From: JBEKHT01 sp050012135
GTDB lineage: Bacteria > Chloroflexota > Anaerolineae > Anaerolineales > RBG-16-64-43
Assembly (NCBI GenBank): GCA_050012135.1
Contig: JBEKHT010000006.1
Location: 14,564-78,563, forward strand
Direction: 5' to 3'
Length of the DNA: 64,000 nucleotides
Below are positions 7,922 to 16,172 of the stretch, in pieces. Below the pieces are notes generated by a model. That model did no database searches. It saw only the letters and a program-made list of their open reading frames with translations, and was not told the DNA's origin. Each line of letters starts with the position of its first letter. Within the stretch, counting starts at the first letter, position 1. The translations under genes and the position numbers were made by a program.

Positions 7922-7960
7922 TCGCGCCCCTCTTATGAATTGGGGCGCGAACCTTTTCTT
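7922..7960 (+). terminator. Riboswitch expression platform: SAM-dependent terminator
   Basis: TCGCGCCCC (7922-7930) pairs with GGGGCGCGA (7942-7950) and is followed by ACCTTTTCTT. The competing antiterminator is visible: ATAAGAG (7896-7902), which contains most of the 3' strand of P1, is complementary to CTCTTAT (7930-7936) at the top of the terminator stem and in its loop. With SAM bound, P1 forms and the terminator is free to fold. Without SAM, the antiterminator forms and the gene is read. Confidence 0.88.
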
Positions 7961-7972
7961 CATGGAGGCGGC

Positions 7973-9160
7973 ATGGAAAGGAACATCGTGGTCACCGAGA
8001 CCAACGGGCGGTTTATTGAGGATATTCCGGTAGAAATCGTCGAGCGCAAGGGCATTGGCCACCCGGACTCGCTCTGTGACGGAATCGCCGAGCGGATTTC
8101 CGTCGAATACACGCGCTGGTGCGAGGCGAATCTGGGACTTCCCCTGCACCACAACTTCGACAAGGTGCAGCTGGTGGCGGGTGATGTCCAAGTTGGTTTC
8201 GGCTATGGCGAGCTCCTGCGACCGATCCGGATTCAGATCGCCGGGCGTGGCACCCCTGAGTACAAAGGTCGCAAAATCCCGGTGGACGCCCTGGCCATCC
8301 AGGCGGCCAAGACTCATGTTCGCGAGACAATGCGCTACCTGGATCCGGAGAAACACATGGTCGTGGACTGCTATGCGGGACGAGGATCTGGCGAGCTGAT
8401 GCACACCGTGGAGGAGGTGCGGGCAAATGATACTTCCTTCGGCTGTGCCCACTGGCCGCGATCCAATGTGGAAACCGCCGTGTTTGAGTCGGCGCAGTAT
8501 TTGAACTATGAGCTGATCAACCAGTTCCCGATTGGCGAAGACGTGAAGGTGATGGGCATGCGCCGGGGCGACGACATCCTGCTGACCTGCGCCGTTCCAT
8601 TCATCGGGCCCCAGGTGAAGGACCTGACCGAGTACCTGGAAGCCAAGCGCAGCGTACAGGAATCGGTACAAGCCTTTGCCCAGAAGCTGACCCAGCGGCG
8701 GCGGATGAAGGTGGATGTCAACATGGCCGACAATGATGAGACCGGCGAGGCCTACCTGACCCTCACCGGAACTTCGGCGGAGATGGGCGATGACGGATCG
8801 GTCGGTCGGGGGAATCGAGTCACCGGGCTCATCACGCCGTTCCGCAGCGCCTCCCTGGAGGCGGCCGCGGGCAAGAATCCGATCTCTCATGTGGGCAAGA
8901 TCTACAACGTTCTCTCTCTGCTGGCGGCCCAGGAGATTGTCGCGAAAGTGCCGAGTGCAAAGGAGGCGAGCGTCTACATCCTCTCCCAGATCGGGCACCC
9001 TCTGGATCAGCCTCTCATCTGCACCGCAAGCATTACCTCGTCCAATGGCACCGTTTCCGAAGCGGACCGCAAGAAGGTCACCGAGATCCTGAATGAACGG
9101 CTGGTGAACGTGCATCAGGTGCGCGAACTGATCGCGAATCGCCAGGTGATGCTGTACTGA
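7973..9160 (+). CDS. Archaeal-type S-adenosylmethionine synthetase
   Basis: A 395-residue methionine adenosyltransferase that makes SAM from ATP and methionine. It belongs to the archaeal family, not the bacterial MetK family. The N-terminal ERKGIGHPDSLCDGIAERIS, the GDVQVGFGYG segment, the MADNDETGEAYLTLTGTSAEMG region and the GDDGSVGRGNR loop are characteristic, and the bacterial MetK signature hexapeptides are absent. The ATG at 7973 lies behind a GGAGG site on the far side of the riboswitch terminator; an upstream in-frame start at 7772 would lie inside the promoter-riboswitch region. No other methionine-cycle gene is adjacent. Confidence 0.94.
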   Translation: MERNIVVTETNGRFIEDIPVEIVERKGIGHPDSLCDGIAERISVEYTRWCEANLGLPLHHNFDKVQLVAGDVQVGFGYGELLRPIRIQIAGRGTPEYKGRKIPVDALAIQAAKTHVRETMRYLDPEKHMVVDCYAGRGSGELMHTVEEVRANDTSFGCAHWPRSNVETAVFESAQYLNYELINQFPIGEDVKVMGMRRGDDILLTCAVPFIGPQVKDLTEYLEAKRSVQESVQAFAQKLTQRRRMKVDVNMADNDETGEAYLTLTGTSAEMGDDGSVGRGNRVTGLITPFRSASLEAAAGKNPISHVGKIYNVLSLLAAQEIVAKVPSAKEASVYILSQIGHPLDQPLICTASITSSNGTVSEADRKKVTEILNERLVNVHQVRELIANRQVMLY

Positions 9161-10268
9161 TCCCTTGACCGGACGTCCTGCCCGCCGAGCCCCCCAGTCC
9201 GCCGCTCCAATGACCGGCCTCCTCCGCGGGGAAATGCCCTCGGGTCAGCCCGTTCGCGGGAGCCGGGCATGTCCTCCCCGCCAGCTGGCCCACCGGGGTC
9301 GGTTGGACTTGGTTGGGACAACCCCGGCAGTTCTTGCTGAGGCTCGGCCGATTTCTGATCCCCGTCCTGAGTCCGGCGCGGAGGAACCCATCTTCCGGGA
9401 GTCAGCCCGAGCGGCGCCCTCGCCTCAGCGGGGCGGGTGGACGGGTTACCTCCTTCCTGGCCATCAGGGCGCAGGCAGGGGCTCGTGCGGGCGTGGGGCC
9501 ACGGACGGCTTTTCCAACCCCCTCTGCCAGCAGAGCCAGGCCTGGATTTCGCCGCGCCTCTCCGAAGACGCTGGGATTTCGAAAAACTGCTGCGTCTTGG
9601 TGGCAGGCTCACTCAACTGGAGCGGGACCAGCGAGTCGTGATCCGAGTGCCATTTGCGGCCTCCGCCATCCTCGGCTAGCAGTAGCAGCCGGTGATTTGG
9701 TTGATGAGCTCTGCCCGCCTGAGATCGGGGCGCTGCACCAGACCGCCTTCCTGGCCGGTTTCGCGGTCCTGGCTTGGCTCCAAATACCCCTTCCGTTTCC
9801 AGATGAGGCGAAAGCCGAAGTATGCAAGGACCAGAACCCCCCTGGGAGGACGTTTCTCTTGGGTAGGGGTGATGGGCGTTGCGATCTGGGAGACGACAAG
9901 GTGTGTTCCTGGGATTTGCGCGGCCTGGAGCGCCTTCTCCCGCGCGAGCAGCACGGCTGACTCCAGTCAGAAGACTCGACGGGTCTCCACCGAGGCCGGG
10001 GCAACTCCGACTGTCAAACCGCGATCCGTGCGGGATCGTGGAAGGCAATCGGCCCTTCCCGGGCCCGCAAGGGGGAAATGCCTTCTGTACAAACAGTGAG
10101 ATCCGCCCAAGTGGGCGGATCTAGGCGAACAGGGTTGAGGCTGGGAACCTAGGAAGCCCCCCGCGTTCCGGCGAATCCACCGGGGCCGATCCCCCAGCCC
10201 GTCAAGCCGAATTGGCAAACTGGCAAGGTTCCGCCCCCGCGGCCAGCCCGTCGACAGGGCCCTGGCCT
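9161..10268. other. Gene-free stretch with a possible degraded coding remnant
   Basis: No ORF here looks like a maintained gene on either strand. The most protein-like reading is on the minus strand at about 9676-9954, where 92 residues include a membrane-helix-like VLVLAYFGFRLIWKRKGYLE followed by charged sequence. It lacks a good start site and resembles no family I recognise, so a decayed membrane-protein gene is possible. I see no tmRNA, RNase P or SRP RNA signature. Confidence 0.4.
10099..10122. terminator. Strong hairpin downstream of the ferredoxin gene
   Basis: AGATCCGCCC (10099-10108) and GGGCGGATCT (10113-10122) form a perfect ten-base stem with a four-base loop. It lies about 150 bases beyond the stop of the minus-strand ferredoxin. 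Neither side has a proper T-run, so it may be a terminator that needs a factor, or an RNA 3'-end stabiliser. Confidence 0.4.
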
Positions 10269-10457
10269 CTAGGCCTTGAGAATGCAGTCGACTGGGCAAA
10301 CGGAGACGCAATGCGGGGAGTCGTAGTGGCCCTGGCACTCGACGCAGGTCTCAGCATTGATCAGGTAAACGGTGTCACCTTCCGAGATCGATTTTGTTGG
10401 GCACTCCGGCTCGCAAGCACCACACGAGATGCATTCCTCGGTAATTCTCATGGCCAT
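10269..10457 (-). CDS. 2[4Fe-4S] ferredoxin
   Basis: A 62-residue cytoplasmic electron carrier with two cluster motifs, CISCGACEPECP and then CVECQGHYDSPHCVSVCP. The eight-residue spacing between the second and third cysteines of the second motif marks the YfhL / Allochromatium-type subfamily with a loop insertion, whose two clusters usually have very different low potentials. The start MAMRITEE at 10457 has a GAGG site eight bases upstream and gives the normal length; the in-frame extension to 10526 has no support. It stands alone next to a tRNA cluster. A low-potential carrier would suit the formate and hydrogen metabolism encoded elsewhere in the window, but no direct link is visible. Confidence 0.9.
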   Translation of the reverse strand: MAMRITEECISCGACEPECPTKSISEGDTVYLINAETCVECQGHYDSPHCVSVCPVDCILKA

Positions 10458-10759
10458 GGGGTCCGCCTCGTCCGCTGGAATTGGATATTTCCCACAAAGG
10501 CTAACCCCATTCAGATTTCGCCTCAATTGACGAATCTAACCCCCTGGGGCTGCCAACCGGCAGGACCCGTGAGAGCTGCGGCTCGGCCAGTTTTCCGGGC
10601 CGCCCCCAGGGGCAGGCTCGGGGCCCGATTCGGTGGGTCCCGGGGCCATGGCCCGCGAAGGGATTCGACGGGGAAGAACGGGAAATCAAGAAAGCGCTTG
10701 GGGGTCCCTCCCAGTTCTTGAGACCTCCATGCGCCCTTGGTCGATGCGCCCTGTTCAGG

Positions 10760-10831
<72 letters not shown>

Positions 10832-10846
10832 TGGGGTCGTTCTCAG

Positions 10847-10918
10847 AGCGGGCGAGGGGATTCGAACCCCCGATCTTCTCCTTGGCAAGGAGACGTTCTG
10901 CCGCTGAACCACGCCCGC
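10847..10918 (-). tRNA. tRNA-Gly (GCC)
   Basis: The acceptor stem pairs GCGGGCG with CGCCCGC, with discriminator U. The anticodon stem TCTCC/GGAGA holds the loop TTGCCAA, giving anticodon GCC. The T-loop is TTCGAAT. It is the middle gene of a three-tRNA cluster, 15 bases from tRNA-Cys. Confidence 0.95.
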
Positions 10919-10941
10919 AGGGTGACACAGATCAGGCCCAG

Positions 10942-11014
10942 TGCCGAGACCCAGAATCGAACTGGGGACACCGCGATTTTCAGTCGCGTGCTCTACCAAC
11001 TGAGCTATCTCGGC
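10942..11014 (-). tRNA. tRNA-Phe (GAA)
   Basis: The acceptor stem pairs GCCGAGA with TCTCGGC, with discriminator A. The anticodon stem CGCGA/TCGCG holds the loop CTGAAAA, giving anticodon GAA. The T-loop is TTCGATT. It is the promoter-proximal member of the Phe-Gly-Cys cluster. Confidence 0.95.
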
Positions 11015-11142
11015 GTGGTTTTGCCTCGGGTCTCTTTCTGTTGGGCGCTGTGATTGTACCCATCCCCGGCGTGGATTGTCAAGCGAAGAGGGGCCCGGTG
11101 GCGCCTGCTGCCCGTGTTGGACCCAGGGCCGGGGACGGCGGC

Positions 11143-11172
11143 TTGTCCGATCGCGAGGGCTTGTGATATCAT
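11143..11172 (+). promoter_or_regulatory. Promoter for greA
   Basis: TTGTCC (11143-11148), an 18-base spacer and TATCAT (11167-11172). A TG one base before the -10 makes it an extended -10 promoter. The predicted leader is about 135 bases. Confidence 0.5.
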
Positions 11173-11312
11173 CCTACAAAGGCTGGGAGAAAAGATACTC
11201 CCAGTCCGCGTTTACGTCTGGACCCGCAGGTCCGTGAAGGGGCGGCGAGAGGAAGCCGTGCGACCGCCGCCTGCGAGTCTTGACGCACCCACCAAGGGGA
11301 GCCAGACGGCCT

Positions 11313-11780
11313 ATGAGTGATCAGCCCACATTCCTCACGCGTGAGGGCCTGAGGAAGCTTGAAGAAGAGCTGGAGCACCTGCGCACCGTGCGGCGCGCCG
11401 AGGTTGCGGAGCGCCTGCACGACGCGATGGAGGGAGGCGAGCTCATCGAGAACGCGGAGTACGAAAGCGCCAAGAACGAGCAGGCCTTCGTGGAGGGTCG
11501 CATCTTGACGTTGGAGGCCATCCTCAGCAACGCGGTCCTGATCGAGGAGGGGGGGCCAGAAGAGGTCGTGCATGTCGGCAGCACGGTGACCATCCAGGAG
11601 GAGAACCAGCCACAGGAAACCTACACCATCGTGGGCGCAGCCGAGGCCAATCCCAAGCAGGGCCGCATCTCGAACGAGTCTCCCTTGGGACAGGCCCTCC
11701 TGGGCCGCAAACCGGGGGACGAGGTGCGGGTCAACGCGCCGGCGGGAGTCCTGAACTTCCACATTTTGAAGATCCAGTAG
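11313..11780 (+). CDS. greA: Transcription elongation factor GreA
   Basis: A 155-residue protein that rescues backtracked RNA polymerase by stimulating transcript cleavage. The N-terminal coiled coil (residues 5-75) contains LTREGLRKLEEELEHL and, at its tip, GELIENAEYESAKNEQ with the acidic residues that reach the polymerase active site. The C-terminal FKBP-like domain includes GRISNESPLGQALLGRKPGD. The ATG at 11313 fits family length; the reading from 11280 only adds a poor extension. lysS follows 90 bases downstream on the same strand, a common arrangement. Confidence 0.96.
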   Translation: MSDQPTFLTREGLRKLEEELEHLRTVRRAEVAERLHDAMEGGELIENAEYESAKNEQAFVEGRILTLEAILSNAVLIEEGGPEEVVHVGSTVTIQEENQPQETYTIVGAAEANPKQGRISNESPLGQALLGRKPGDEVRVNAPAGVLNFHILKIQ

Positions 11781-11870
11781 TCCTCGGACGAGAAAACCCA
11801 GCGCGGGGCAAGCCCTTTTGGTTCCATCGGCCGGGGCTTTCCTATCTACCTGCGCGCGGAGCCAGATGGC

Positions 11871-13376
11871 ATGCGTGAGCTTACTGAACTCGAGAGATCC
11901 AGGCTCGCCAAGCTGGAGCAGTTGCGCGCACTTGGAATTGAGCCCTACCCACGCAGTGCGCATCGAACGCATTCCACCAGCCAGGCGCGGCGCGCGTTCG
12001 CTGAGGCTCCCAAGGAGGCCAAGGTCGAAGCAACCTTGGTGGGTCGGCTGCGGGCCGTGCGCGACATGGGCAAGACGATTTTCGCCCACCTCGAAGACGG
12101 CGAGGGGCGCCTTCAAATCTATCTGCGCAGGGACGAACTCGGGACGGGCGCGCTCAAGAACTTCGTCGACCTCTATGATTTGGGGGACTTCATCGAGGCC
12201 CGCGGCTACCTGTTCGCCACCCGCACCGGCGAAACCACGTTGCACGTGCAAGAAGTTCGTATGCTCGCCAAGTCGATCACGCCGCTCCCGGCCCAAAAAG
12301 AGGAAGTGGTCGAGGGCAGGCAAGTTGTGCATTCCGCTTTCGACAACCCGGAGGCACGCTATCGCCAGCGCTATGCGGACTTGGCGGTCAACGCCGGGGT
12401 CCGGGAGATCTTCCGCACCCGCGCCCGAATTGTCACGGCCGTTCGCAATTTCCTTGATGATCACGGCTTCATCGAAGTCGAGACACCCATCCTGCAGCCG
12501 ACCTACGGCGGGGCGGCAGCCAAGCCATTTCTCACCCACCACAACCAGCTGCACCAGGATCTCTATCTACGGATCTCCTTCGAGCTCTACCTGAAGCGGC
12601 TTCTCGTCGGGGGCTATGAGCGCGTATACGAACTGGGGCGGGACTTCCGAAATGAGGGGGTCTCCTTCAAACACAACCCTGAATTCACCATGCTTGAATT
12701 CTACTGGGCCTACGCGGACTATCGGGACGTCATGGAACTGACCGAAGAGCTGGTCTCTCAGGTTGCCCGCAAGGTGCTCGGGCGCACTACCCTCAGCTAC
12801 CAGGGGCAGGCCATCGACCTTGCCCCTCCGTGGACCCGCCTCGAACTGCGCCAGGCCATCCGCGACGCCTCCGGGATCGATATCGAGGATTGCCCGACCG
12901 CCGCATCGCTCGCCGAGGAAATGCGGTCCCGGGGTCACCCCCCACAGGAAGGTGCGAGTCGCGGCAAGCTGATCGAAAGCTTGCTGGGCCACACGGTCGA
13001 GCCAAAACTGGTCCAGCCGACTTTCGTCTATGACTATCCGCGCGACATTTCCCCCCTGGCCAAAAGCAAGCCCGGAGATCCGGCTACCGTGGAACGCTTC
13101 GAGGGCTTTGTGGGTGGAATGGAACTCTGCAACGCGTTCACCGAGCTGAATGATCCCATCGATCAGGAGCTGCGCTTCGCGGAAATGGGACGGACCTATG
13201 CCGCCGAGGATGAAGAGCGCAACCCGCTGGATGAGGACTATCTGGACGCGCTACGCTACGGGATGCCCCCCAGCGGCGGCTTCGGAATGGGAATCGACCG
13301 GCTGACCATGCTGCTGACGGATCAATCCACGATCCGCGAGGTGGTCCTCTTCCCCCACTTGCGAGCTCGCGACTAA
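11871..13376 (+). CDS. lysS: Lysyl-tRNA synthetase, class II
   Basis: A 501-residue cytoplasmic enzyme that charges tRNA-Lys. The N-terminal OB-fold anticodon-binding domain (about 45-150) includes RDMGKTIFAHLED. The class II catalytic core follows: motif 1 near FRTRARIVTAVRNFLDDHGF, with the adjoining VETPIL; motif 2 YELGRDFRNEGVSFKHNPEF; and motif 3 GFGMGIDRLTMLLT. The GGAAAKPF stretch is the usual substrate loop with Lys for Arg. The ATG has a GGAG site about nine bases upstream. The pairing with greA supports one operon. Confidence 0.97.
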   Translation: MRELTELERSRLAKLEQLRALGIEPYPRSAHRTHSTSQARRAFAEAPKEAKVEATLVGRLRAVRDMGKTIFAHLEDGEGRLQIYLRRDELGTGALKNFVDLYDLGDFIEARGYLFATRTGETTLHVQEVRMLAKSITPLPAQKEEVVEGRQVVHSAFDNPEARYRQRYADLAVNAGVREIFRTRARIVTAVRNFLDDHGFIEVETPILQPTYGGAAAKPFLTHHNQLHQDLYLRISFELYLKRLLVGGYERVYELGRDFRNEGVSFKHNPEFTMLEFYWAYADYRDVMELTEELVSQVARKVLGRTTLSYQGQAIDLAPPWTRLELRQAIRDASGIDIEDCPTAASLAEEMRSRGHPPQEGASRGKLIESLLGHTVEPKLVQPTFVYDYPRDISPLAKSKPGDPATVERFEGFVGGMELCNAFTELNDPIDQELRFAEMGRTYAAEDEERNPLDEDYLDALRYGMPPSGGFGMGIDRLTMLLTDQSTIREVVLFPHLRARD

Positions 13377-13558
13377 TTGCTCTTCCCCAGCCTGGCGGGA
13401 ATCCGACACCCTCCTACGGCCAGCGGAGACGCAGACCGCCATTTGCGGGCGAGCCCCCGATGTTTCCTGTGGTCCTGACGGATCCATCCCCTTCGGGCGC
13501 ACGGCTGTGGGCATTGCCCCCGGCTGGAGGACGGGTTCGGCGAAGCGGTTCGTTTTGG

Positions 13559-13564
13559 TAGAAT
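13559..13564 (+). promoter_or_regulatory. -10 box upstream of the dehydrogenase gene
   Basis: TAGAAT at 13559-13564 is a good -10 element without a clear -35. It overlaps the ATG at 13563, which therefore cannot serve as start codon for this transcript; this supports the start at 13623. Confidence 0.4.
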
Positions 13565-13622
13565 GCGCCTGGCCGGGTTCCAGCAACGCACAATTGGGAC
13601 CCGGTCGCAAGGGCGGAGTGAC

Positions 13623-14567
13623 GTGGCTGAGCGATGGCAGGTCTTGATCACCGATCGCCTGGAAGCATTGGCCGTCCAGATACTTGAGCCGTTTGCCCAG
13701 GTCGAATGGCGTCCTGGGATTGACGGGGCGCTGTTGCTTAAGGCGCTGGCCAAGGCCGACGGGCTCATTGTGAGGGGACGTATGCAGGTCACCGCAGACC
13801 GGATCGCGGCTGCGCCTCGCCTCAAGGTCATCGGGCGGGCCGGTGTCGGTCTTGACAATATTGACCTGCCTGCGGCGACCGAGCGCGGCATCATCGTCGT
13901 GAATTCTCCGGCCGCAACCACGGTGGCTGTTGCCGAACACACCCTCGGGCTGATGTTCGCCCTCGCCCGCCAGATTCCCCGAGCCGACGCGGGATTGCGT
14001 CGAGGAAGATGGCTCAAAGAGAAGATCCGCGGGATTGAGCTGCAGGGCAAGTCTCTCGGCCTGGTTGGCCTGGGCCGCATCGGGTTGGCCGTGGCACAGC
14101 GAGCCAGCGCGCTGGGCATGCGCTGCCTTGGTTACGATCCCCTCTACCCGAGCCTTTCGCCGCCTCCCGGTGAGGTGGAGCTGGTTGCCCTCGAGACGCT
14201 TCTGGGGCAGGCGGATTTCGTCAGCCTCCATGTTCCCCTTTCGGCCCAGACGCGCGGAATGCTCGACGCGGCCCGTCTCAAGCTGATGAAGCCGGAGGCA
14301 TTTCTGATTTGCACCGCGCGGGGCGGCCTGATCGATGAGCGCGCCTTGCTCACCGCCCTCAACTCGGGGAAGCTTGCGGGGGCGGGCCTCGACGTGTTCG
14401 CCGAAGAACCCCCGGGCCGGGATCCCCTTTTGTCGCATGAGCTTGTGGTAGCGACCCCCCATGTCGCCGGCCAGACGATCGAGTCTCAGGAGAGAGCGGC
14501 CCGAGATGTGGCCGAAGAGGTCCTGGCTGTCTTGCGAGGGCAGAACCCACGCTGGAGAGCCAATTGA
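13623..14567 (+). CDS. D-2-hydroxyacid dehydrogenase, phosphoglycerate dehydrogenase-like
   Basis: A 314-residue NAD-dependent dehydrogenase of the SerA/D-isomer family. The Rossmann motif is GLVGLGRIG. The catalytic set is present: arginine in CTARGGLIDE, glutamate in VFAEEPP and histidine in TPHVAG. The N-terminal GRAGVGLDNID is typical of phosphoglycerate dehydrogenase. The C-terminal ACT regulatory domain of long SerA proteins is absent, so it is a short form; serine synthesis is likely but another 2-hydroxyacid is possible. The GTG at 13623 has GGAG five bases upstream and gives a normal N-terminus. The next gene starts 23 bases downstream. Confidence 0.88.
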   Translation: MAERWQVLITDRLEALAVQILEPFAQVEWRPGIDGALLLKALAKADGLIVRGRMQVTADRIAAAPRLKVIGRAGVGLDNIDLPAATERGIIVVNSPAATTVAVAEHTLGLMFALARQIPRADAGLRRGRWLKEKIRGIELQGKSLGLVGLGRIGLAVAQRASALGMRCLGYDPLYPSLSPPPGEVELVALETLLGQADFVSLHVPLSAQTRGMLDAARLKLMKPEAFLICTARGGLIDERALLTALNSGKLAGAGLDVFAEEPPGRDPLLSHELVVATPHVAGQTIESQERAARDVAEEVLAVLRGQNPRWRAN

Positions 14568-14590
14568 ACATCCCCGCACAGGGAGGGAGA

Positions 14591-16093
14591 ATGGCAAGGG
14601 CATTGAATCAATTGCGAGAACAGATGGCCGAAGTGGCCGATCTGCAGGCGGCCTCCGCGCTGCTGGACTGGGATCACCAGACCTATATGCCGCCCGGGGC
14701 CGCGGAGGCCCGAGCTCAGCAGATGGCAACTATCGACCGGCTTGCTCACCAGCAGCTTACCTCCGACTCCATCGGAGAGCTCTTGCAGACGGCGCAATCC
14801 GAAGTGGAAGGACTGGACCTGGATTCGAACGAGGCCCGTCTGGTGAAGGTGACTCAACGCGACTTTGACCGGGAGAGGCGGATCCCCTCGCGCTGGGTTT
14901 CGGAATTCTCGCAAGCCACCGCTCTAGCGCATCAAATCTGGCAAGAGGCCCGGGGGACTTCCGACTTCAGCAAGTTTGAGCCCAGCCTGGAGAGGATTGT
15001 CGGGTTGCGCCAGGAGTACGCCAGCTTCTTCGAGCCGTACGAGTCGATTTACGACCCCCTGTTTGAGGCTTTTGAGCCGGGGATGAAAACCGCGCAGATC
15101 CGGGCCGTTTTCGCGGAGCTGCGGCCCGCCCTCGTAGACTTGGTGCAAAGAATTGCCGAACGAGCAGATCGGGTCGATGATTCATTCCTGCACGGCAAGT
15201 TCGAGGACGCCCCTCAGTGGGAATTCGGACTCGAGGTCTTGCAGCGCATGGGCTACGACTTTCAACGCGGACGCCAGGACCGGTCGGCTCATCCCTTCAC
15301 CACCTCCTTCTCCAACGACGATGTGCGCATCACGACCCGCGTGGAGGGGGAGCTCCTTACCTCAGCGCTGTTCAGCAGCATTCACGAAGGCGGGCATGCG
15401 CTCTACGAGCAAGGTGTCGATCCCCAGTTGCAGCGCTCCCCCCTAGCCGGCGGCGCCTCCCTGAGCCTTCATGAGTCGCAGTCTCGTCTTTGGGAGAACC
15501 TGGTGGGGCGTAGCCGGCCCTTCTGGAGGTTCTTCTTCCCCGAACTGAAGGAGCGCTTTGGGCAGCTGCGCAACGTCTCCCTGGAGGATTTCTACCGCGC
15601 CGTCAACCGGGTGAGGCCTTCGCTGATCCGAGTCGACGCGGATGAGGTTACCTACAATCTCCATATCATGGTGCGCTTCGAGCTGGAGCAGGAGCTGCTG
15701 GAGGGGAGGGTGCGGGTGAAGGACCTTCCGCCTGCCTGGAACCAAAAGATGAACGAGTATCTGGGGATTGTCCCCCCCAATGATGCCCAAGGAATCCTCC
15801 AGGATGTGCATTGGTCCGGAGGCGCGATTGGCTACTTTCCCACCTACACCCTGGGGAACTTGATCTCCGTGGAGTTCTACCAAAGTGCCTTGCGGGATTG
15901 CCCTCAGATCTGGGCGGAGATGGAGCAGGGCAGGTTTGATTCATTGCTTGACTGGCTGCGCCAGCACGTGCACATCTTTGGCCGCAAGTTCGAGCCGCTA
16001 GAACTCCTCCGGCGCGCAACCGGCCAGGAATTGAGCCCCCAGCCCTATCTGAGTTACCTGCACGAGAAGTTCACCGAGATCTACCAACTTTAA
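14591..16093 (+). CDS. Carboxypeptidase Taq (M32 metallopeptidase)
   Basis: A 500-residue zinc carboxypeptidase that removes C-terminal residues from peptides in the cytoplasm. The zinc motif HEGGH is in SSIHEGGHALYEQG, the third ligand region lies in SLHESQSRLWENLVGRS, and the family motif IRVDADEVTYNLHIMVRFELE is present. The N-terminal LLDWDHQTYMPPGA is also characteristic of the family. Length and motif order are standard for M32. The ATG at 14591 follows GGAGGGA; a TTG at 14564 that overlaps the previous stop is less likely. It is probably co-transcribed with the dehydrogenase upstream. Confidence 0.95.
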   Translation: MARALNQLREQMAEVADLQAASALLDWDHQTYMPPGAAEARAQQMATIDRLAHQQLTSDSIGELLQTAQSEVEGLDLDSNEARLVKVTQRDFDRERRIPSRWVSEFSQATALAHQIWQEARGTSDFSKFEPSLERIVGLRQEYASFFEPYESIYDPLFEAFEPGMKTAQIRAVFAELRPALVDLVQRIAERADRVDDSFLHGKFEDAPQWEFGLEVLQRMGYDFQRGRQDRSAHPFTTSFSNDDVRITTRVEGELLTSALFSSIHEGGHALYEQGVDPQLQRSPLAGGASLSLHESQSRLWENLVGRSRPFWRFFFPELKERFGQLRNVSLEDFYRAVNRVRPSLIRVDADEVTYNLHIMVRFELEQELLEGRVRVKDLPPAWNQKMNEYLGIVPPNDAQGILQDVHWSGGAIGYFPTYTLGNLISVEFYQSALRDCPQIWAEMEQGRFDSLLDWLRQHVHIFGRKFEPLELLRRATGQELSPQPYLSYLHEKFTEIYQL

Positions 16094-16172
16094 CTCTCGC
16101 CGGAGCCCGGGAACTGCCGAGCCGCCTCATGAGCCAGCCAATAGGACTCGGCCTCCCCAGGCGGAATCGACC

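Noticed and set aside
7772..7972. An N-terminal extension of the SAM synthetase through the riboswitch region.
   Set aside because: The extension overlaps the riboswitch and terminator; the ATG at 7973 has a good ribosome binding site and gives the family start.
10099..10122. A perfect ten-base inverted repeat as a transcription-factor operator.
   Set aside because: A perfect stem with a four-base loop is better explained by an RNA hairpin downstream of the ferredoxin gene; no promoter overlaps it.
9165..10124. Several long overlapping ORFs on both strands in the gene-free region.
   Set aside because: They are rich in Arg, Pro, Ser and Gly, lack ribosome binding sites and overlap each other in many frames, the usual picture of open frames in GC-rich non-coding DNA.
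16094..16172. A bidirectional terminator between the M32 peptidase and the CoA transferase.
   Set aside because: No stem-loop with a T-run is visible on either strand.
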